Positions 28,471 to 36,985 of a DNA stretch of 64,000 bases are shown here, piece after piece. The stretch is from positions 80,290-144,289 of the forward strand of contig CAZWTK010000001.1 in the NCBI GenBank assembly GCA_964636655.1. Direction: 5' to 3'. A program made the translations under genes and the position numbers. Every line of letters begins with the position of its first letter. Position 1 is the first letter of the stretch. Origin of the DNA: Fen-549 sp964636655 (GTDB lineage Bacteria; Actinomycetota; Thermoleophilia; Gaiellales; Gaiellaceae). The notes beneath the pieces were generated by a model. That model saw only the letters and a list, made by a program, of their open reading frames with translations, was not told where the DNA came from and did not search any database.

Positions 28471-29466
28471 GTGCGACGTTACTTCGCTAGAAAACTGATC
28501 ACCTACAGCATTACGTTCTTCGCCGCGGTGACAATCGACTGGACGATCCCGCACCTTATGCCCGGCGATCCGATTCTGTCCCTGATGAATCAGATTCAGA
28601 TTCAGGATGAGCACACTTATAAGTTGCTTTACAATCAGTTCGCTAAAGGGTTCAGAACTGACCTCCCGCTCTACAAGCAGTACTACTACTTCTGGGTCTC
28701 GCTCTTCCACGGCGATCTCGGGGTCAGCATCATGAACTTCCCGACGAAGGTGACGACGATCATCGAGCGTTCGGCTCCTTACACGCTCGGCTTGCTGATC
28801 CCGGCCATCTTGCTCAGCTGGTATGCGGGCAACAAGGTCGGCGCGATGGCAGCACGTAGGAAAGTGCTCGACAATTCGGTGCTTCCCTTCTCGTATGCGC
28901 TTACCGCGACTCCTTATATGTGGTTCGCGATGGTAATTGCCTGGCTGTTCGCCTTCATCTGGCAAATCTTCCCAGGCCAGGGCGGCTACGACTACACCGC
29001 CATCCAGCAGTGGTCGTGGGGCTTCGCCCTCAACCTCGCCTACCACTGGTTCCTGCCCTTCCTGTCGCTCTTCCTGGTGGCCTTCGGCGGCTGGGCTATC
29101 GGGATGAGGAACATGATCATCTACGAGCTGGAGTCGGACTACTCGCACTACCTCGAGGCGCTCGGAGCGCCGAGGCGACTGGTGCGCAAGTACGCGTTCA
29201 GAAACGCGATGCTGCCGCAGATCACCGGGCTCGCGCTTCAGATCGGAGCGGTACTCGCGGGAGCTCTGGTCACCGAGATCGTCTTCTCGTACCCCGGTCT
29301 CGGATCTCAGATCTTCAGGGCGATCTCGACCAAGGACTACTTCGTGATTCAGGGGATCTTCCTCTTCATCATCGTCGGTGTCTTGATCGCCAACTTCATT
29401 GTCGACATCGTCTACGTTCTCGTCGACCCGAGAACGAGAATCGGAATGCAAGGCGGACAGGCATGA
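28471..29466 (+). CDS. ABC transporter permease, DppB/OppB type
   Basis: 331-residue integral membrane protein from a GTG start. The N-terminus R-R-Y-F-A-R-K-L is typical of DppB, followed by a first membrane helix and a large outside loop. The EAA loop reads Y-L-E-A-L-G-A-P-R-R-L-V-R-K-Y-A-F-R-N-A-M-L-P, and the family end V-D-P-R-T-R-I is present. About six membrane segments. It overlaps the next permease by ATGA, giving coupled translation. A weak TAGAAT -10-like box near 28443 could supply a second promoter after the hairpin. Confidence 0.92.
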   Translation: MRRYFARKLITYSITFFAAVTIDWTIPHLMPGDPILSLMNQIQIQDEHTYKLLYNQFAKGFRTDLPLYKQYYYFWVSLFHGDLGVSIMNFPTKVTTIIERSAPYTLGLLIPAILLSWYAGNKVGAMAARRKVLDNSVLPFSYALTATPYMWFAMVIAWLFAFIWQIFPGQGGYDYTAIQQWSWGFALNLAYHWFLPFLSLFLVAFGGWAIGMRNMIIYELESDYSHYLEALGAPRRLVRKYAFRNAMLPQITGLALQIGAVLAGALVTEIVFSYPGLGSQIFRAISTKDYFVIQGIFLFIIVGVLIANFIVDIVYVLVDPRTRIGMQGGQA

Positions 29467-30461
29467 CGAAATCAACGAAATCGGTTACTACGGCCGCTGG
29501 AACGAACACAGACGGCGCATTGCCCGATAGCGGTCCAGAAGTGCTCGTAGGGCCATCCGATACCCGCCCGGAAAAACCGGTCAAAGTTGTTCCAAAGACC
29601 GCGAAGATGGGCGCTGTTCGCGAAATGCTCTATTTCGCGCTTCGCAACCGTAAGCTCATCATCGGAATGAGTGTGGTGGGTTTCTTCCTCCTGCTGGCGA
29701 TAGTCGGGCCGTACTTTGCGCAGCATCCTCCACTCGAGTACGGCAATCCGACTCAGCACGCACCCACGCTCAAACACGGGCTTTATCTGGGAACGACCTC
29801 GGACGGGCTCGATGTCTACGCCCAGTTCGTAGAAGGCCTCAGGCTCGCGTTCATCGTCGGCCTGATCGGCGGAGGCGTGGCCGCGATGATCGGCATGGTC
29901 GTCGGCTTCACGGCCGGCTACAAGGCGGGCCTCACCGATGAGTTGCTGAACATGCTCACCAACGTCGTCCTCTGTATCCCGGTCTTCGCCCTGCTGCTCG
30001 TCATCGCAGCGTTCATGAGTATCAAGGGCGTCATTCCCGAGGCCCTGCTGATCGGATTCGTCAACTGGCCCTGGGCGGCCAGGGCCCTCAGGGCCCAGAC
30101 GTTCTCGCTGACTTCGAGAGAGTTCGTGAGCCTGGCGCGCCTGAGCGGCGAGAAGACCTGGAAGATCATCTTCAAAGAGATCGCACCAAACATGAGCTCT
30201 TACCTGTTCATGATGTTCATCCTCCTCTTCGGAGGAGCGATCCTCACGGCCGCGACGCTCGACTTCATCGGGCTCGGCCCATCCGGGACGATTTCGCTCG
30301 GCCAGATGATGAACAACGCCAACCAGAACGCCTCGCTTCTCATGGGGTACTGGTGGTGGTTCGTTCCGCCTGGCCTCGCGATAACGCTCATCGTGGGCGG
30401 TGCCTACTTCATGAATGTCGGCCTCGACGAGGTCTTCAATCCGCGGCTGAGAGAGATGTGA
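29463..30461 (+). CDS. ABC transporter permease, DppC/OppC type
   Basis: 332 residues starting at the ATG that overlaps the upstream stop. About 60 hydrophilic residues precede the first membrane helix, as in DppC proteins. The short helix region G-T-T-S-D-G-L-D-V-Y corresponds to the GTDxxGRD motif of the family. The EAA loop is F-V-S-L-A-R-L-S-G-E-K-T-W-K-I-I-F-K-E-I-A-P-N. Five further membrane segments follow. It pairs with the DppB-type protein to make the channel. The stop is four bases before the first ATPase start. Confidence 0.92.
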   Translation: MTKSTKSVTTAAGTNTDGALPDSGPEVLVGPSDTRPEKPVKVVPKTAKMGAVREMLYFALRNRKLIIGMSVVGFFLLLAIVGPYFAQHPPLEYGNPTQHAPTLKHGLYLGTTSDGLDVYAQFVEGLRLAFIVGLIGGGVAAMIGMVVGFTAGYKAGLTDELLNMLTNVVLCIPVFALLLVIAAFMSIKGVIPEALLIGFVNWPWAARALRAQTFSLTSREFVSLARLSGEKTWKIIFKEIAPNMSSYLFMMFILLFGGAILTAATLDFIGLGPSGTISLGQMMNNANQNASLLMGYWWWFVPPGLAITLIVGGAYFMNVGLDEVFNPRLREM

Positions 30462-30465
30462 GCAA

Positions 30466-31416
30466 GTGAGTCTGCAAATCGAGAATTTACGGGTCTACTA
30501 CCGAACTCTGGCCGGCGATGTCCAGGCCCTGGACGGTGTCACCTTCGATATCGCCGACGGCGAGATCATGGGATTGGCCGGAGAGTCGGGATGCGGCAAG
30601 TCAACGCTGGGTAACAGCCTGATCTCGCTCACCGGGCGCATGAAGTACGTCGAGGGGAAGGTGATACTCGACTCGAAAGACCACCCCGTCTGGGACTTCG
30701 ACGAGATGAACCGCTACCGGTTCAAGGAGCTCTCGATCATTCCGCAGTACGCCATGAGCGCCATGAACCCAACGCGGAAGATCGGAAGGATGACCGGGGA
30801 ACTGCTCGAGTCGAGAGGCGTGAAGCACAAGGGAGTCATGCCTGAGCTGAAGCGCCGGTTCGAGCTGGTAGGGCTCTCAGACGAGGTGCTCGACATGTAC
30901 CCGATCGAGCTCTCGGGCGGCATGAAGCAGCGAGCCGTGATGGTCATCTCGACGTTGCTCGACCCCTCACTCCTGATCGCCGACGAGATCACGTCGGCAC
31001 TCGACGTCTCGACTCAGAAAGCCGTAGCGGAGATGCTCGTCGAGTTCCGCGAGCGCGGCTACGTGAAGAGCATGATCGTCATCACACACGACATCTCAAT
31101 CCTCTACCAGGTCGCCGATTCGATCCTCGTGATGTACGCCGGCAAGCTGGCCGAGAAGGCCTCGGCCGAGACGATCATCAACACTCCCCGGCATCCGTAC
31201 ACGCGCCTGCTCATCTCATCGCTACCGGAAGTTGGGGTGACCTATTCCGGTAAGCGATTGGAGGGCATCGCCGGCACGCCGCCTGCTTTGCTCGACCCAC
31301 CGACGGGGTGCCGCTTCCGAGATCGTTGTCCGTTCGCTTACGAGAAGTGCTTGGAAGAGCCGCCCTTCGTGGAGGTCGATCCCGGGCACTTCACGGCCTG
31401 TTGGAAGGAGATCTAG
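30466..31416 (+). CDS. ABC transporter ATP-binding protein, DppD/OppD type
   Basis: 316 residues from a GTG start. Walker A is G-E-S-G-C-G-K-S-T at residues 39-47, the signature L-S-G-G-M-K-Q-R, and Walker B L-L-I-A-D-E-I-T with the downstream switch His in V-I-T-H-D. The C-terminal Opp/Dpp extension is present (C-R-F-R-D-R-C-P-F-A-Y-E-K-C), a cysteine motif that in related ATPases can hold an Fe-S cluster. It forms a heterodimer with the next ATPase. Confidence 0.94.
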   Translation: MSLQIENLRVYYRTLAGDVQALDGVTFDIADGEIMGLAGESGCGKSTLGNSLISLTGRMKYVEGKVILDSKDHPVWDFDEMNRYRFKELSIIPQYAMSAMNPTRKIGRMTGELLESRGVKHKGVMPELKRRFELVGLSDEVLDMYPIELSGGMKQRAVMVISTLLDPSLLIADEITSALDVSTQKAVAEMLVEFRERGYVKSMIVITHDISILYQVADSILVMYAGKLAEKASAETIINTPRHPYTRLLISSLPEVGVTYSGKRLEGIAGTPPALLDPPTGCRFRDRCPFAYEKCLEEPPFVEVDPGHFTACWKEI

Positions 31417-31443
31417 AAAGATGTCGATGCGGAGTTCGAAGCA

Positions 31444-32478
31444 ATGAGCGGATACGGAAGCGATACGCAGGGTAACGGCGAGGGCGGGCTGCTCAGGCTC
31501 GACCGCGTAACCAAGGTCTTCAGCACCGGTACCTTCGGCGGCAAGCAACTGACCGCGGTCAGAGATGTCAGCTTCGAAGTGAAGCCCGGCGAGGTCATGT
31601 CGGTCATCGGAGAGAGCGGTAGTGGAAAGTCCACCATCGGCCGGATGATCCTGCGCCTATCCCCGATCACGAAAGGCGAGATCAGCTTCAACGGGAAGAA
31701 CATCTCGTCTCTCCGAGGAAAGGCGTTGAAGCGGTACCGCCATGACGTTCAGGGCGTTTTCCAGGATCCCTTCAGCTCGTACAACCCGATCTTCAAGGCC
31801 GATCGCGTCTTCGCGATGATCAAGAGCGAGTTCTTCCCTGGGATGAGCGGGCCGGAGTGGAGAAACAAGATCGGGCTTGCGCTCGAGGCCGTAACGCTCG
31901 ACCCCACCCAGGTCCTGAACAAGTACCCACACCAGTTGAGCGGCGGCCAGCTACAACGCCTTCTGATCGCTCGCGCCCTCTTGCTCGACATTCAGTTCCT
32001 GGTCGCCGACGAGATCATCAGCATGCTCGACGCTTCGACCCGGATCGACGTGCTCAACTTGCTCGCCGATCTCAAGGGCAGAGGTCTCGGCATCATGTTC
32101 ATCACCCACGATCTCTCGCTCGGCAACTACATCAGCGAGAAGAGCGTCATCCTACGTCGCGGCCTGATCGTCGAGATGGGCGCGACCGGAAAGGTGTTCG
32201 GCAACCCGACTCACCCCTATACGAAGATGCTTCTCGCCTCCGTTCCCCAGCTGCACCGCAAGTGGGAAGAGGTCGCGGAGGAGCTCAAGGTGTCGGAGAC
32301 GGTGCTGATGGATCGGGAGGCCGCGGCGAAGAAGGCATACGAAACCGTCAGCGAGATCCTGGCGCCCGATGCCGAGGACTCGGTGCTAGTCGAGACCGAG
32401 CCCGATCACGTCGTTCGCTTCTCGCCCGAGGAGGCACGGGCGATAGAACCGGCCGCGGTCGCCGGGAAAACCGAATGA
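31444..32478 (+). CDS. ABC transporter ATP-binding protein, DppF/OppF type
   Basis: 344 residues. Walker A G-E-S-G-S-G-K-S-T near residue 56, signature L-S-G-G-Q-L-Q-R, Walker B F-L-V-A-D-E-I-I and the switch His in F-I-T-H-D. The C-terminus is longer than usual and acidic (L-A-P-D-A-E-D-S onwards) and lacks the Cys motif of the DppD partner. Its stop overlaps the GH130 start by ATGA, tying the enzyme to the transporter. Confidence 0.93.
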   Translation: MSGYGSDTQGNGEGGLLRLDRVTKVFSTGTFGGKQLTAVRDVSFEVKPGEVMSVIGESGSGKSTIGRMILRLSPITKGEISFNGKNISSLRGKALKRYRHDVQGVFQDPFSSYNPIFKADRVFAMIKSEFFPGMSGPEWRNKIGLALEAVTLDPTQVLNKYPHQLSGGQLQRLLIARALLLDIQFLVADEIISMLDASTRIDVLNLLADLKGRGLGIMFITHDLSLGNYISEKSVILRRGLIVEMGATGKVFGNPTHPYTKMLLASVPQLHRKWEEVAEELKVSETVLMDREAAAKKAYETVSEILAPDAEDSVLVETEPDHVVRFSPEEARAIEPAAVAGKTE

Positions 32479-33464
32479 GCCAGGTACAGATCCTGGGCCA
32501 GGGGAAGATAGACAACCTCCCCTGGGAAGAGCGGCCAACCGGAAGTACTGAACCGGTTTGGCGCTACTCCAAGAACCCGGTCATCCCGCGCGACCTCATC
32601 CCCAGCTCGAACAGCATCTTCAACAGCGCAGTCGTACCGTACAAGGGCGAATACGCGGGTGTTTTTCGCTGCGACGATCGCACTCGCCGCATGGTCATCC
32701 ATCGCGGCTTCAGCTCTGACGGCCTGAGCTGGAAGCTCGATCACGAGCCCATCCGGTTCGAGTGCGACGAGCCGGAGATCGCAGAGTTCGTCTACGGCTA
32801 CGACCCGCGCGTCGTCTGGATCGAGGATCGCTACTACATCACCTGGTGCAACTGCTACCACGGGCCCACGATCGGAGTCGGCTGGACGAAGGACTTCGAG
32901 AGCTTCCACCAGTACGAGAACGCGTTCCTACCCTTCAATCGAAACGGCGTCCTCTTCCCGCGTAAAATCGGCGACAACTTCGCCATGCTCTCGCGGCCCT
33001 CGGACAACGGCCACACCCCGTTCGGCGAGATCTTCTACAGCGAGAGCCCAGACCTGACCTACTGGGGCAAGCACCGGCACGTAATGGCGCCGGTCGAGTA
33101 CTCCTGGCAGGCCACCAAGGTCGGTGGAGGGCCGGTTCCGATCGAGACCTCCGAGGGTTGGCTGCTCATCTATCACGGCGTGCTCACCTCCTGCAACGGC
33201 TTCGTCTACAGCGCGAGTGTCGCGCTGCTCGATCTGGAGAATCCCTGGAAGGTGATCGCCCGAGCGAAGCCGTACGTCATCTCGCCGCAGACGCTCTACG
33301 AGTGCGTCGGGGACGTGCCCAACGTGGTCTTTCCCTGCGCGGCGCTTTGCGACGCCGAGAGCGGTCGTCTGGCGATCTACTACGGCGCCGCGGACACGGT
33401 GACCGGGCTCGCCTTCGCCTACGTCGACGAGCTGGTCGAGTTCGCAAAGAAGAACTCGCTCTAG
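32475..33464 (+). CDS. GH130-family glycoside phosphorylase
   Basis: 329 residues of the DUF377/GH130 five-bladed propeller family, whose members phosphorolyse beta-mannosides (for example mannosyl-glucose or mannosyl-N-acetylglucosamine linkages). Blade-type repeats are visible: Y-S-K-N-P-V-I, F-N-S-A-V-V, G-Y-D-P-R-V-V-W-I-E-D-R-Y-Y-I-T-W, L-L-I-Y-H-G-V and I-Y-Y-G-A-A-D-T-V. No signal peptide, so it acts in the cytosol on imported oligosaccharides. It is the last gene of the transporter operon (start inside the ATPase stop). Which linkage it cleaves cannot be told from sequence. Confidence 0.9.
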   Translation: MSQVQILGQGKIDNLPWEERPTGSTEPVWRYSKNPVIPRDLIPSSNSIFNSAVVPYKGEYAGVFRCDDRTRRMVIHRGFSSDGLSWKLDHEPIRFECDEPEIAEFVYGYDPRVVWIEDRYYITWCNCYHGPTIGVGWTKDFESFHQYENAFLPFNRNGVLFPRKIGDNFAMLSRPSDNGHTPFGEIFYSESPDLTYWGKHRHVMAPVEYSWQATKVGGGPVPIETSEGWLLIYHGVLTSCNGFVYSASVALLDLENPWKVIARAKPYVISPQTLYECVGDVPNVVFPCAALCDAESGRLAIYYGAADTVTGLAFAYVDELVEFAKKNSL

Positions 33465-33528
33465 GATCGAAGCGCGCAGGTCGGCGCCGGTCCGCGCACT
33501 TCAGGCTTCTCGGTTAGTCTCTTCGCCT

Positions 33529-34785
33529 ATGGGCATGGCAGTGCTTCACCTATCGATGCTTCTCAAGAGCAAGCTCGTCGACCGTAACGGCGAGAACCTC
33601 GGCCGCGTGGAAGACCTGATCGTCAGACTGGCCGACGGCGCCTATCCGCCGGTAACCGGGCTCAAGGCGCACGTCGCCGGGCGCGATCTCTTCGTTGCCG
33701 CCAAGATGATCGCCGAGCTCGAGCCGGGCAGAGTCCAGCTCGCGGGGGACCAGCTCAATTTCGGCCGGTTCGAGCGCCGCCGCGGCGAGGTGCTCTTGCG
33801 TCAAGACGTCCTCGGACACCGGCTGATCAACGTCGCCGGCGCCCGGCTGGCCAGAGCGAGCGACATCGAGCTGGCCTTCAGCGAGGGCTCCTGGCGCGTC
33901 GTGGGCGTCGACGTCAGCCTGCGTGGGCCCCTGCGCCGACTTCTGCCCAGGCGGCTCGGAGGCCGCTCGGCGGCGCGCACGTTGCTCGACTGGGAGAGCG
34001 TCGAGCCCTTCGTAGGACATGTGCCGTCGTCGAGGCTGCGCATGCGTTTCGGCAAGCTGGCGCAGCTGCATCCGGCCCAGATTGCCGACCTGGTCGAAGC
34101 CGCCTCGCACGAAGAGGGCGAAGAGATAATCCGCGCGGTCGGTGCCGACCGCGAGCTCGAGGCCGACGTGTTCGAGGAGCTGGATCCCGAGCACCAGGTC
34201 GAGTTCCTGCATCAGCGCTCGGACGCCGAGGCGGCGAACGTGCTGGCCAAGATGGGCGCCGACGACGCGGCCGACCTGCTGGCCGAGCTCGAGCAGGAAC
34301 GGCGCGAGCCGGTGCTCTCGCTGCTGCCCAAGACTCAGCAACGCAAGGTGCGTACGCTGCTCGGTTTCAATCCCTCGACCGGCGGCGGATTGATGAATCC
34401 CGACTTCCTCTGCCTTTCCGAGCGCGTGACCGTGAAGCGGGCGCTCGAAGAGGTGAGGAGGTCACCGCTAGAGCCCGAGCAGCTGAGCGTCGTCTTCACG
34501 CACGACAGTAAGAAGAAGCTGTCCGGCGCGCTTGCGATCGCCACGCTCGTCTGCGCCGACCCCGAAGCGCGGCTCGCAGACATCGTCCCACGCCGCCCGG
34601 TGAGCTTGCATCCAGACGCCGATCTACCCCAGGTGGCGCGCGAGCTGACCGACTTCAACCTGACCGCATTGCCGGTGGTGGACGACGAAGAGCACGTGAT
34701 CGGAGTGATCGCCGTCGACGACGTGCTGGAGTTGATATTCCCGGAAGACTGGCGCCGCCGCTTCAGCGCCTTCAACAACGAGTAA
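33529..34785 (+). CDS. Soluble PRC-barrel / MgtE-N / CBS protein (Mg sensor without channel)
   Basis: 418 residues. PRC-barrel-like beta segments occupy about residues 8-150. An MgtE N-terminal superhelical domain follows (about 178-285, L-H-P-A-Q-I-A-D-L-V and M-G-A-D-D-A-A-D-L-L-A-E-L). Two CBS motifs follow (about 290-410, ending V-I-G-V-I-A-V-D-D-V-L-E-L). In MgtE these parts sense cytosolic Mg and gate the channel, but the five-helix membrane domain is missing here and the protein ends after CBS. It lies just upstream of the Nramp-related transporter on the same strand, so it may regulate that transporter. Confidence 0.85.
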   Translation: MGMAVLHLSMLLKSKLVDRNGENLGRVEDLIVRLADGAYPPVTGLKAHVAGRDLFVAAKMIAELEPGRVQLAGDQLNFGRFERRRGEVLLRQDVLGHRLINVAGARLARASDIELAFSEGSWRVVGVDVSLRGPLRRLLPRRLGGRSAARTLLDWESVEPFVGHVPSSRLRMRFGKLAQLHPAQIADLVEAASHEEGEEIIRAVGADRELEADVFEELDPEHQVEFLHQRSDAEAANVLAKMGADDAADLLAELEQERREPVLSLLPKTQQRKVRTLLGFNPSTGGGLMNPDFLCLSERVTVKRALEEVRRSPLEPEQLSVVFTHDSKKKLSGALAIATLVCADPEARLADIVPRRPVSLHPDADLPQVARELTDFNLTALPVVDDEEHVIGVIAVDDVLELIFPEDWRRRFSAFNNE

Positions 34786-34874
34786 CGCGGCGTGAATCGG
34801 GCCGGTGGGGCGCGCAGATCTGGAGGAAAGGGCCCGGTGGCTGGTAGAGTCCGGGCGGCTCTGGTAGTTCGCGT

Positions 34875-35014
34875 GGAGGTATCCGTGGAACCTGACGACC
34901 CTTTGAGTAGCAGCTCCGCGCGCGCCTTACAGGCACGGTGAGCGAAGCGGATCGCTGACCTCCTGGGCGTGCGCGAGGCGCACGCATGACCGGCCCCGTG
35001 CGGCCGGAGGAGGT
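34875..35014 (+). promoter_or_regulatory. Structured leader of the Nramp-related transporter gene
   Basis: GGAGGT-ATCC (34875-34884) pairs with GGAT (34949-34952) and ACCTCC (34958-34963), closing a domain of about 90 bases that contains GAGTAGC and GGTGAGCGA. Next is a perfect 8-bp stem GCGTGCGC/GCGCACGC (34967-34985), then CCGGCC/GGCCGG (34990-35007), whose last bases run into a GGAGGAGGT Shine-Dalgarno eight bases before the TTG start. GAGTAGC recalls the Mn riboswitch (yybP-ykoY), but the rest does not fit that consensus. Confidence 0.45.
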
Positions 35015-35021
35015 ATAGCGA

Positions 35022-36668
35022 TTGTCCAAGAGGAAGACTTCTGCGCGTTCGACTCGGCCGCTGAAGGCTCCGGCTCGATCCGGCGAGGCGCGCTTCGGCG
35101 ATATCAAGGGCGCTTTAGGCACCATTCGCCAGGATGATGTCCCGCCGCGCCACTCCTGGCGTGGTCGGATCAAGGCTCTACTTGCGATCATGGGCCCCGG
35201 CCTGATCGTGATGGTCGGAGACAACGACGCCGGCGGCGTCTCGACCTACGCGCAGGCCGGACAGAACTACGGCACCAGCCTGCTCTGGGTGCTCGCGCTG
35301 CTGATCGTCGTCGTGATCGTCAACCAGGAGATGGTCGTGCGGTTGGGCGCGGTCACCGGCGTCGGGCACGCCCGGCTCGTCTTCGAGCGCTTCGGACGCT
35401 TCTGGGGCACCTACTCGGTCGGAGCGCTCTTCGTGCTCAACTTCCTCACCATCCTGACGGAGTTCATCGGTATCACGCTGGCGTTCGAGTATCTGGGCGT
35501 GAACCGATACGTCGTCGTCCCGATCGCCGCCGCGGCGTTGATCGCAATGACGCTCAGCGGCAGCTTCCAGAACTGGGAGCGCTTCATGTACGTGTTCATC
35601 CTCGCCAGCCTGATCGTCATTCCGCTTGCCCTGCTCAGCCATCCGCGCGCCGGCCCCGTCTTGCACGGCTTCTTGGTTCCCGGCGTAAAGGGTGGCCTCA
35701 ACTCGACCTCGGCCCTGATCATCATCGCCATCGTCGGTACGACCGTCGCGCCCTGGCAACTCTTCTTCCAGCAGTCGAACGTGATCGACAAGCGGATAAC
35801 GCCACGCTGGATCAACTACGAGCGCGCCGACACCATCATCGGCGCCGTCTTCGTAGTCGTCGGCGCTGCCGCCTTGATGATCACGACCGCCTTCGCCTTC
35901 GACGGAACTCCGCGCCACGGCCATTTCAGGGACGCTCACGCCGTGGCCACGGGCCTCGCCAACACGATCGGCCGGCCGGCCGCCGTGCTCTTCGCCATCG
36001 TTTTGCTAAGCGCCTCGATCATCGGGGCGCAGGCCGTAACGCTGGCGACCTCGTACGCGCTCGGTGACGCCTTCGGAACGCGTCACTCGCTCAACCGCTC
36101 CTTCCGCGAGGCGAAGCTCTTCTACCTCGCCTTCTCGGCCTTGACGTTCTTCGCCGCCGGCATCGTGCTCGTCCCGCGCGCCCCGCTCGGCCTCGTCACC
36201 GTTGCCGTCCAGGCGCTGGCCGGTGTGCTTCTGCCGAGTGTGACGATCTTCTTGATCATGCTCTGCAACGACGCGCAGGTACTCGGGCCATGGGTCAACA
36301 GGAACTGGCTCAACGCGCTCGGCAGCGTCATCGTCGGCGTTCTCTTCGTGCTCTCGGGGATCTTGGTCGTGACGACCGCTGTGCCCTCGGTGAACGTCCT
36401 GATCCTCTCGCTCGTGCTGGGCGTCGCGCTGGCAGTCGGTCTCGCACTTCTCGCTGCCAGAACGATCTTCACTCGGCGGCGGGAAGAGCCCGGCGAGCCT
36501 CACGCCGCCGTCGAGAGAGAGAACTGGACGATGCCCCCGCTCGCTCTGCTCGAGAAGCCGGTCTGGTCGCGAGAGCGACGGCTGGCGATGGGCTTGATGT
36601 GGATCTACGTCCTGACCACGGTCGTGCTTTTAGTGGTCAAGGCGGTTCAGCTCGGCCTGGCTCAATAG
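35022..36668 (+). CDS. Nramp-related divalent metal transporter, probable Mg type
   Basis: 548 residues from a TTG with a very strong Shine-Dalgarno. It has the Nramp fold with about 11-12 membrane helices. The helix-1 metal motif, D-P-G-N in Mn/Fe transporters, reads G-D-N-D-A-G-G at residues 66-72. The helix-6 motif M-P-H is replaced by V-A-P-W (242-245), so the soft Met ligand is Ala. These changes match the Nramp-related magnesium transporters (NRMT) as I recall them. The preceding MgtE-like sensor gene supports Mg. A hydrophilic 45-residue N-terminus and a C-terminal tail with one more helix are present. Confidence 0.88.
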   Translation: MSKRKTSARSTRPLKAPARSGEARFGDIKGALGTIRQDDVPPRHSWRGRIKALLAIMGPGLIVMVGDNDAGGVSTYAQAGQNYGTSLLWVLALLIVVVIVNQEMVVRLGAVTGVGHARLVFERFGRFWGTYSVGALFVLNFLTILTEFIGITLAFEYLGVNRYVVVPIAAAALIAMTLSGSFQNWERFMYVFILASLIVIPLALLSHPRAGPVLHGFLVPGVKGGLNSTSALIIIAIVGTTVAPWQLFFQQSNVIDKRITPRWINYERADTIIGAVFVVVGAAALMITTAFAFDGTPRHGHFRDAHAVATGLANTIGRPAAVLFAIVLLSASIIGAQAVTLATSYALGDAFGTRHSLNRSFREAKLFYLAFSALTFFAAGIVLVPRAPLGLVTVAVQALAGVLLPSVTIFLIMLCNDAQVLGPWVNRNWLNALGSVIVGVLFVLSGILVVTTAVPSVNVLILSLVLGVALAVGLALLAARTIFTRRREEPGEPHAAVERENWTMPPLALLEKPVWSRERRLAMGLMWIYVLTTVVLLVVKAVQLGLAQ

Positions 36669-36722
36669 GGCGTCGGCCGAAGGCGCCGAACCGGTTCCGG
36701 CGCCCTCGGACGTGCCACACGC

Positions 36723-36941
36723 TCAGTCTGCGAGCTCGGCTTTGAGCGCCTTGACCTTGTCGACCAAGGGGGTGAGCTTCTCGTTCGAGATCTCACCCTT
36801 TTCGACCAGCTCGACGACGAGCTTACCGAGGCTGTCGTACGTCTCCCCCAGCTCGCGCTTGGCCTTCATGTCCTCGACGCCCTCGCGCGTCTTGGTCGCT
36901 GTTTTCTCGGCCACATTCTTGGCGCGATCCATGAACCCCAT
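36723..36941 (-). CDS. Small charged helical protein, function unknown
   Basis: 72 residues beginning M-G-F-M-D-R-A-K-N-V-A-E-K, rich in Lys and Glu with heptad-like spacing, so probably two coiled helices. No membrane segment, cysteine or signal peptide. The start ATG follows an AGGAGG-like Shine-Dalgarno on the minus strand (complement of cctcct near 36950). I recognise no named family; similar short proteins are common in actinobacterial genomes. It is divergent from the methyltransferase. Confidence 0.65.
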   Translation of the reverse strand: MGFMDRAKNVAEKTATKTREGVEDMKAKRELGETYDSLGKLVVELVEKGEISNEKLTPLVDKVKALKAELAD

Positions 36942-36985
36942 CTCTTCCTCCTTCGCTCTGATCCTGCCGTATCTCTATTGTCGCC

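Noticed and set aside
34875..34963. Assignment as a yybP-ykoY Mn riboswitch
   Set aside because: GAGTAGC is present, but the closing helix, element length and the CGTCA-type second loop do not match; reported only as an unassigned structured leader.
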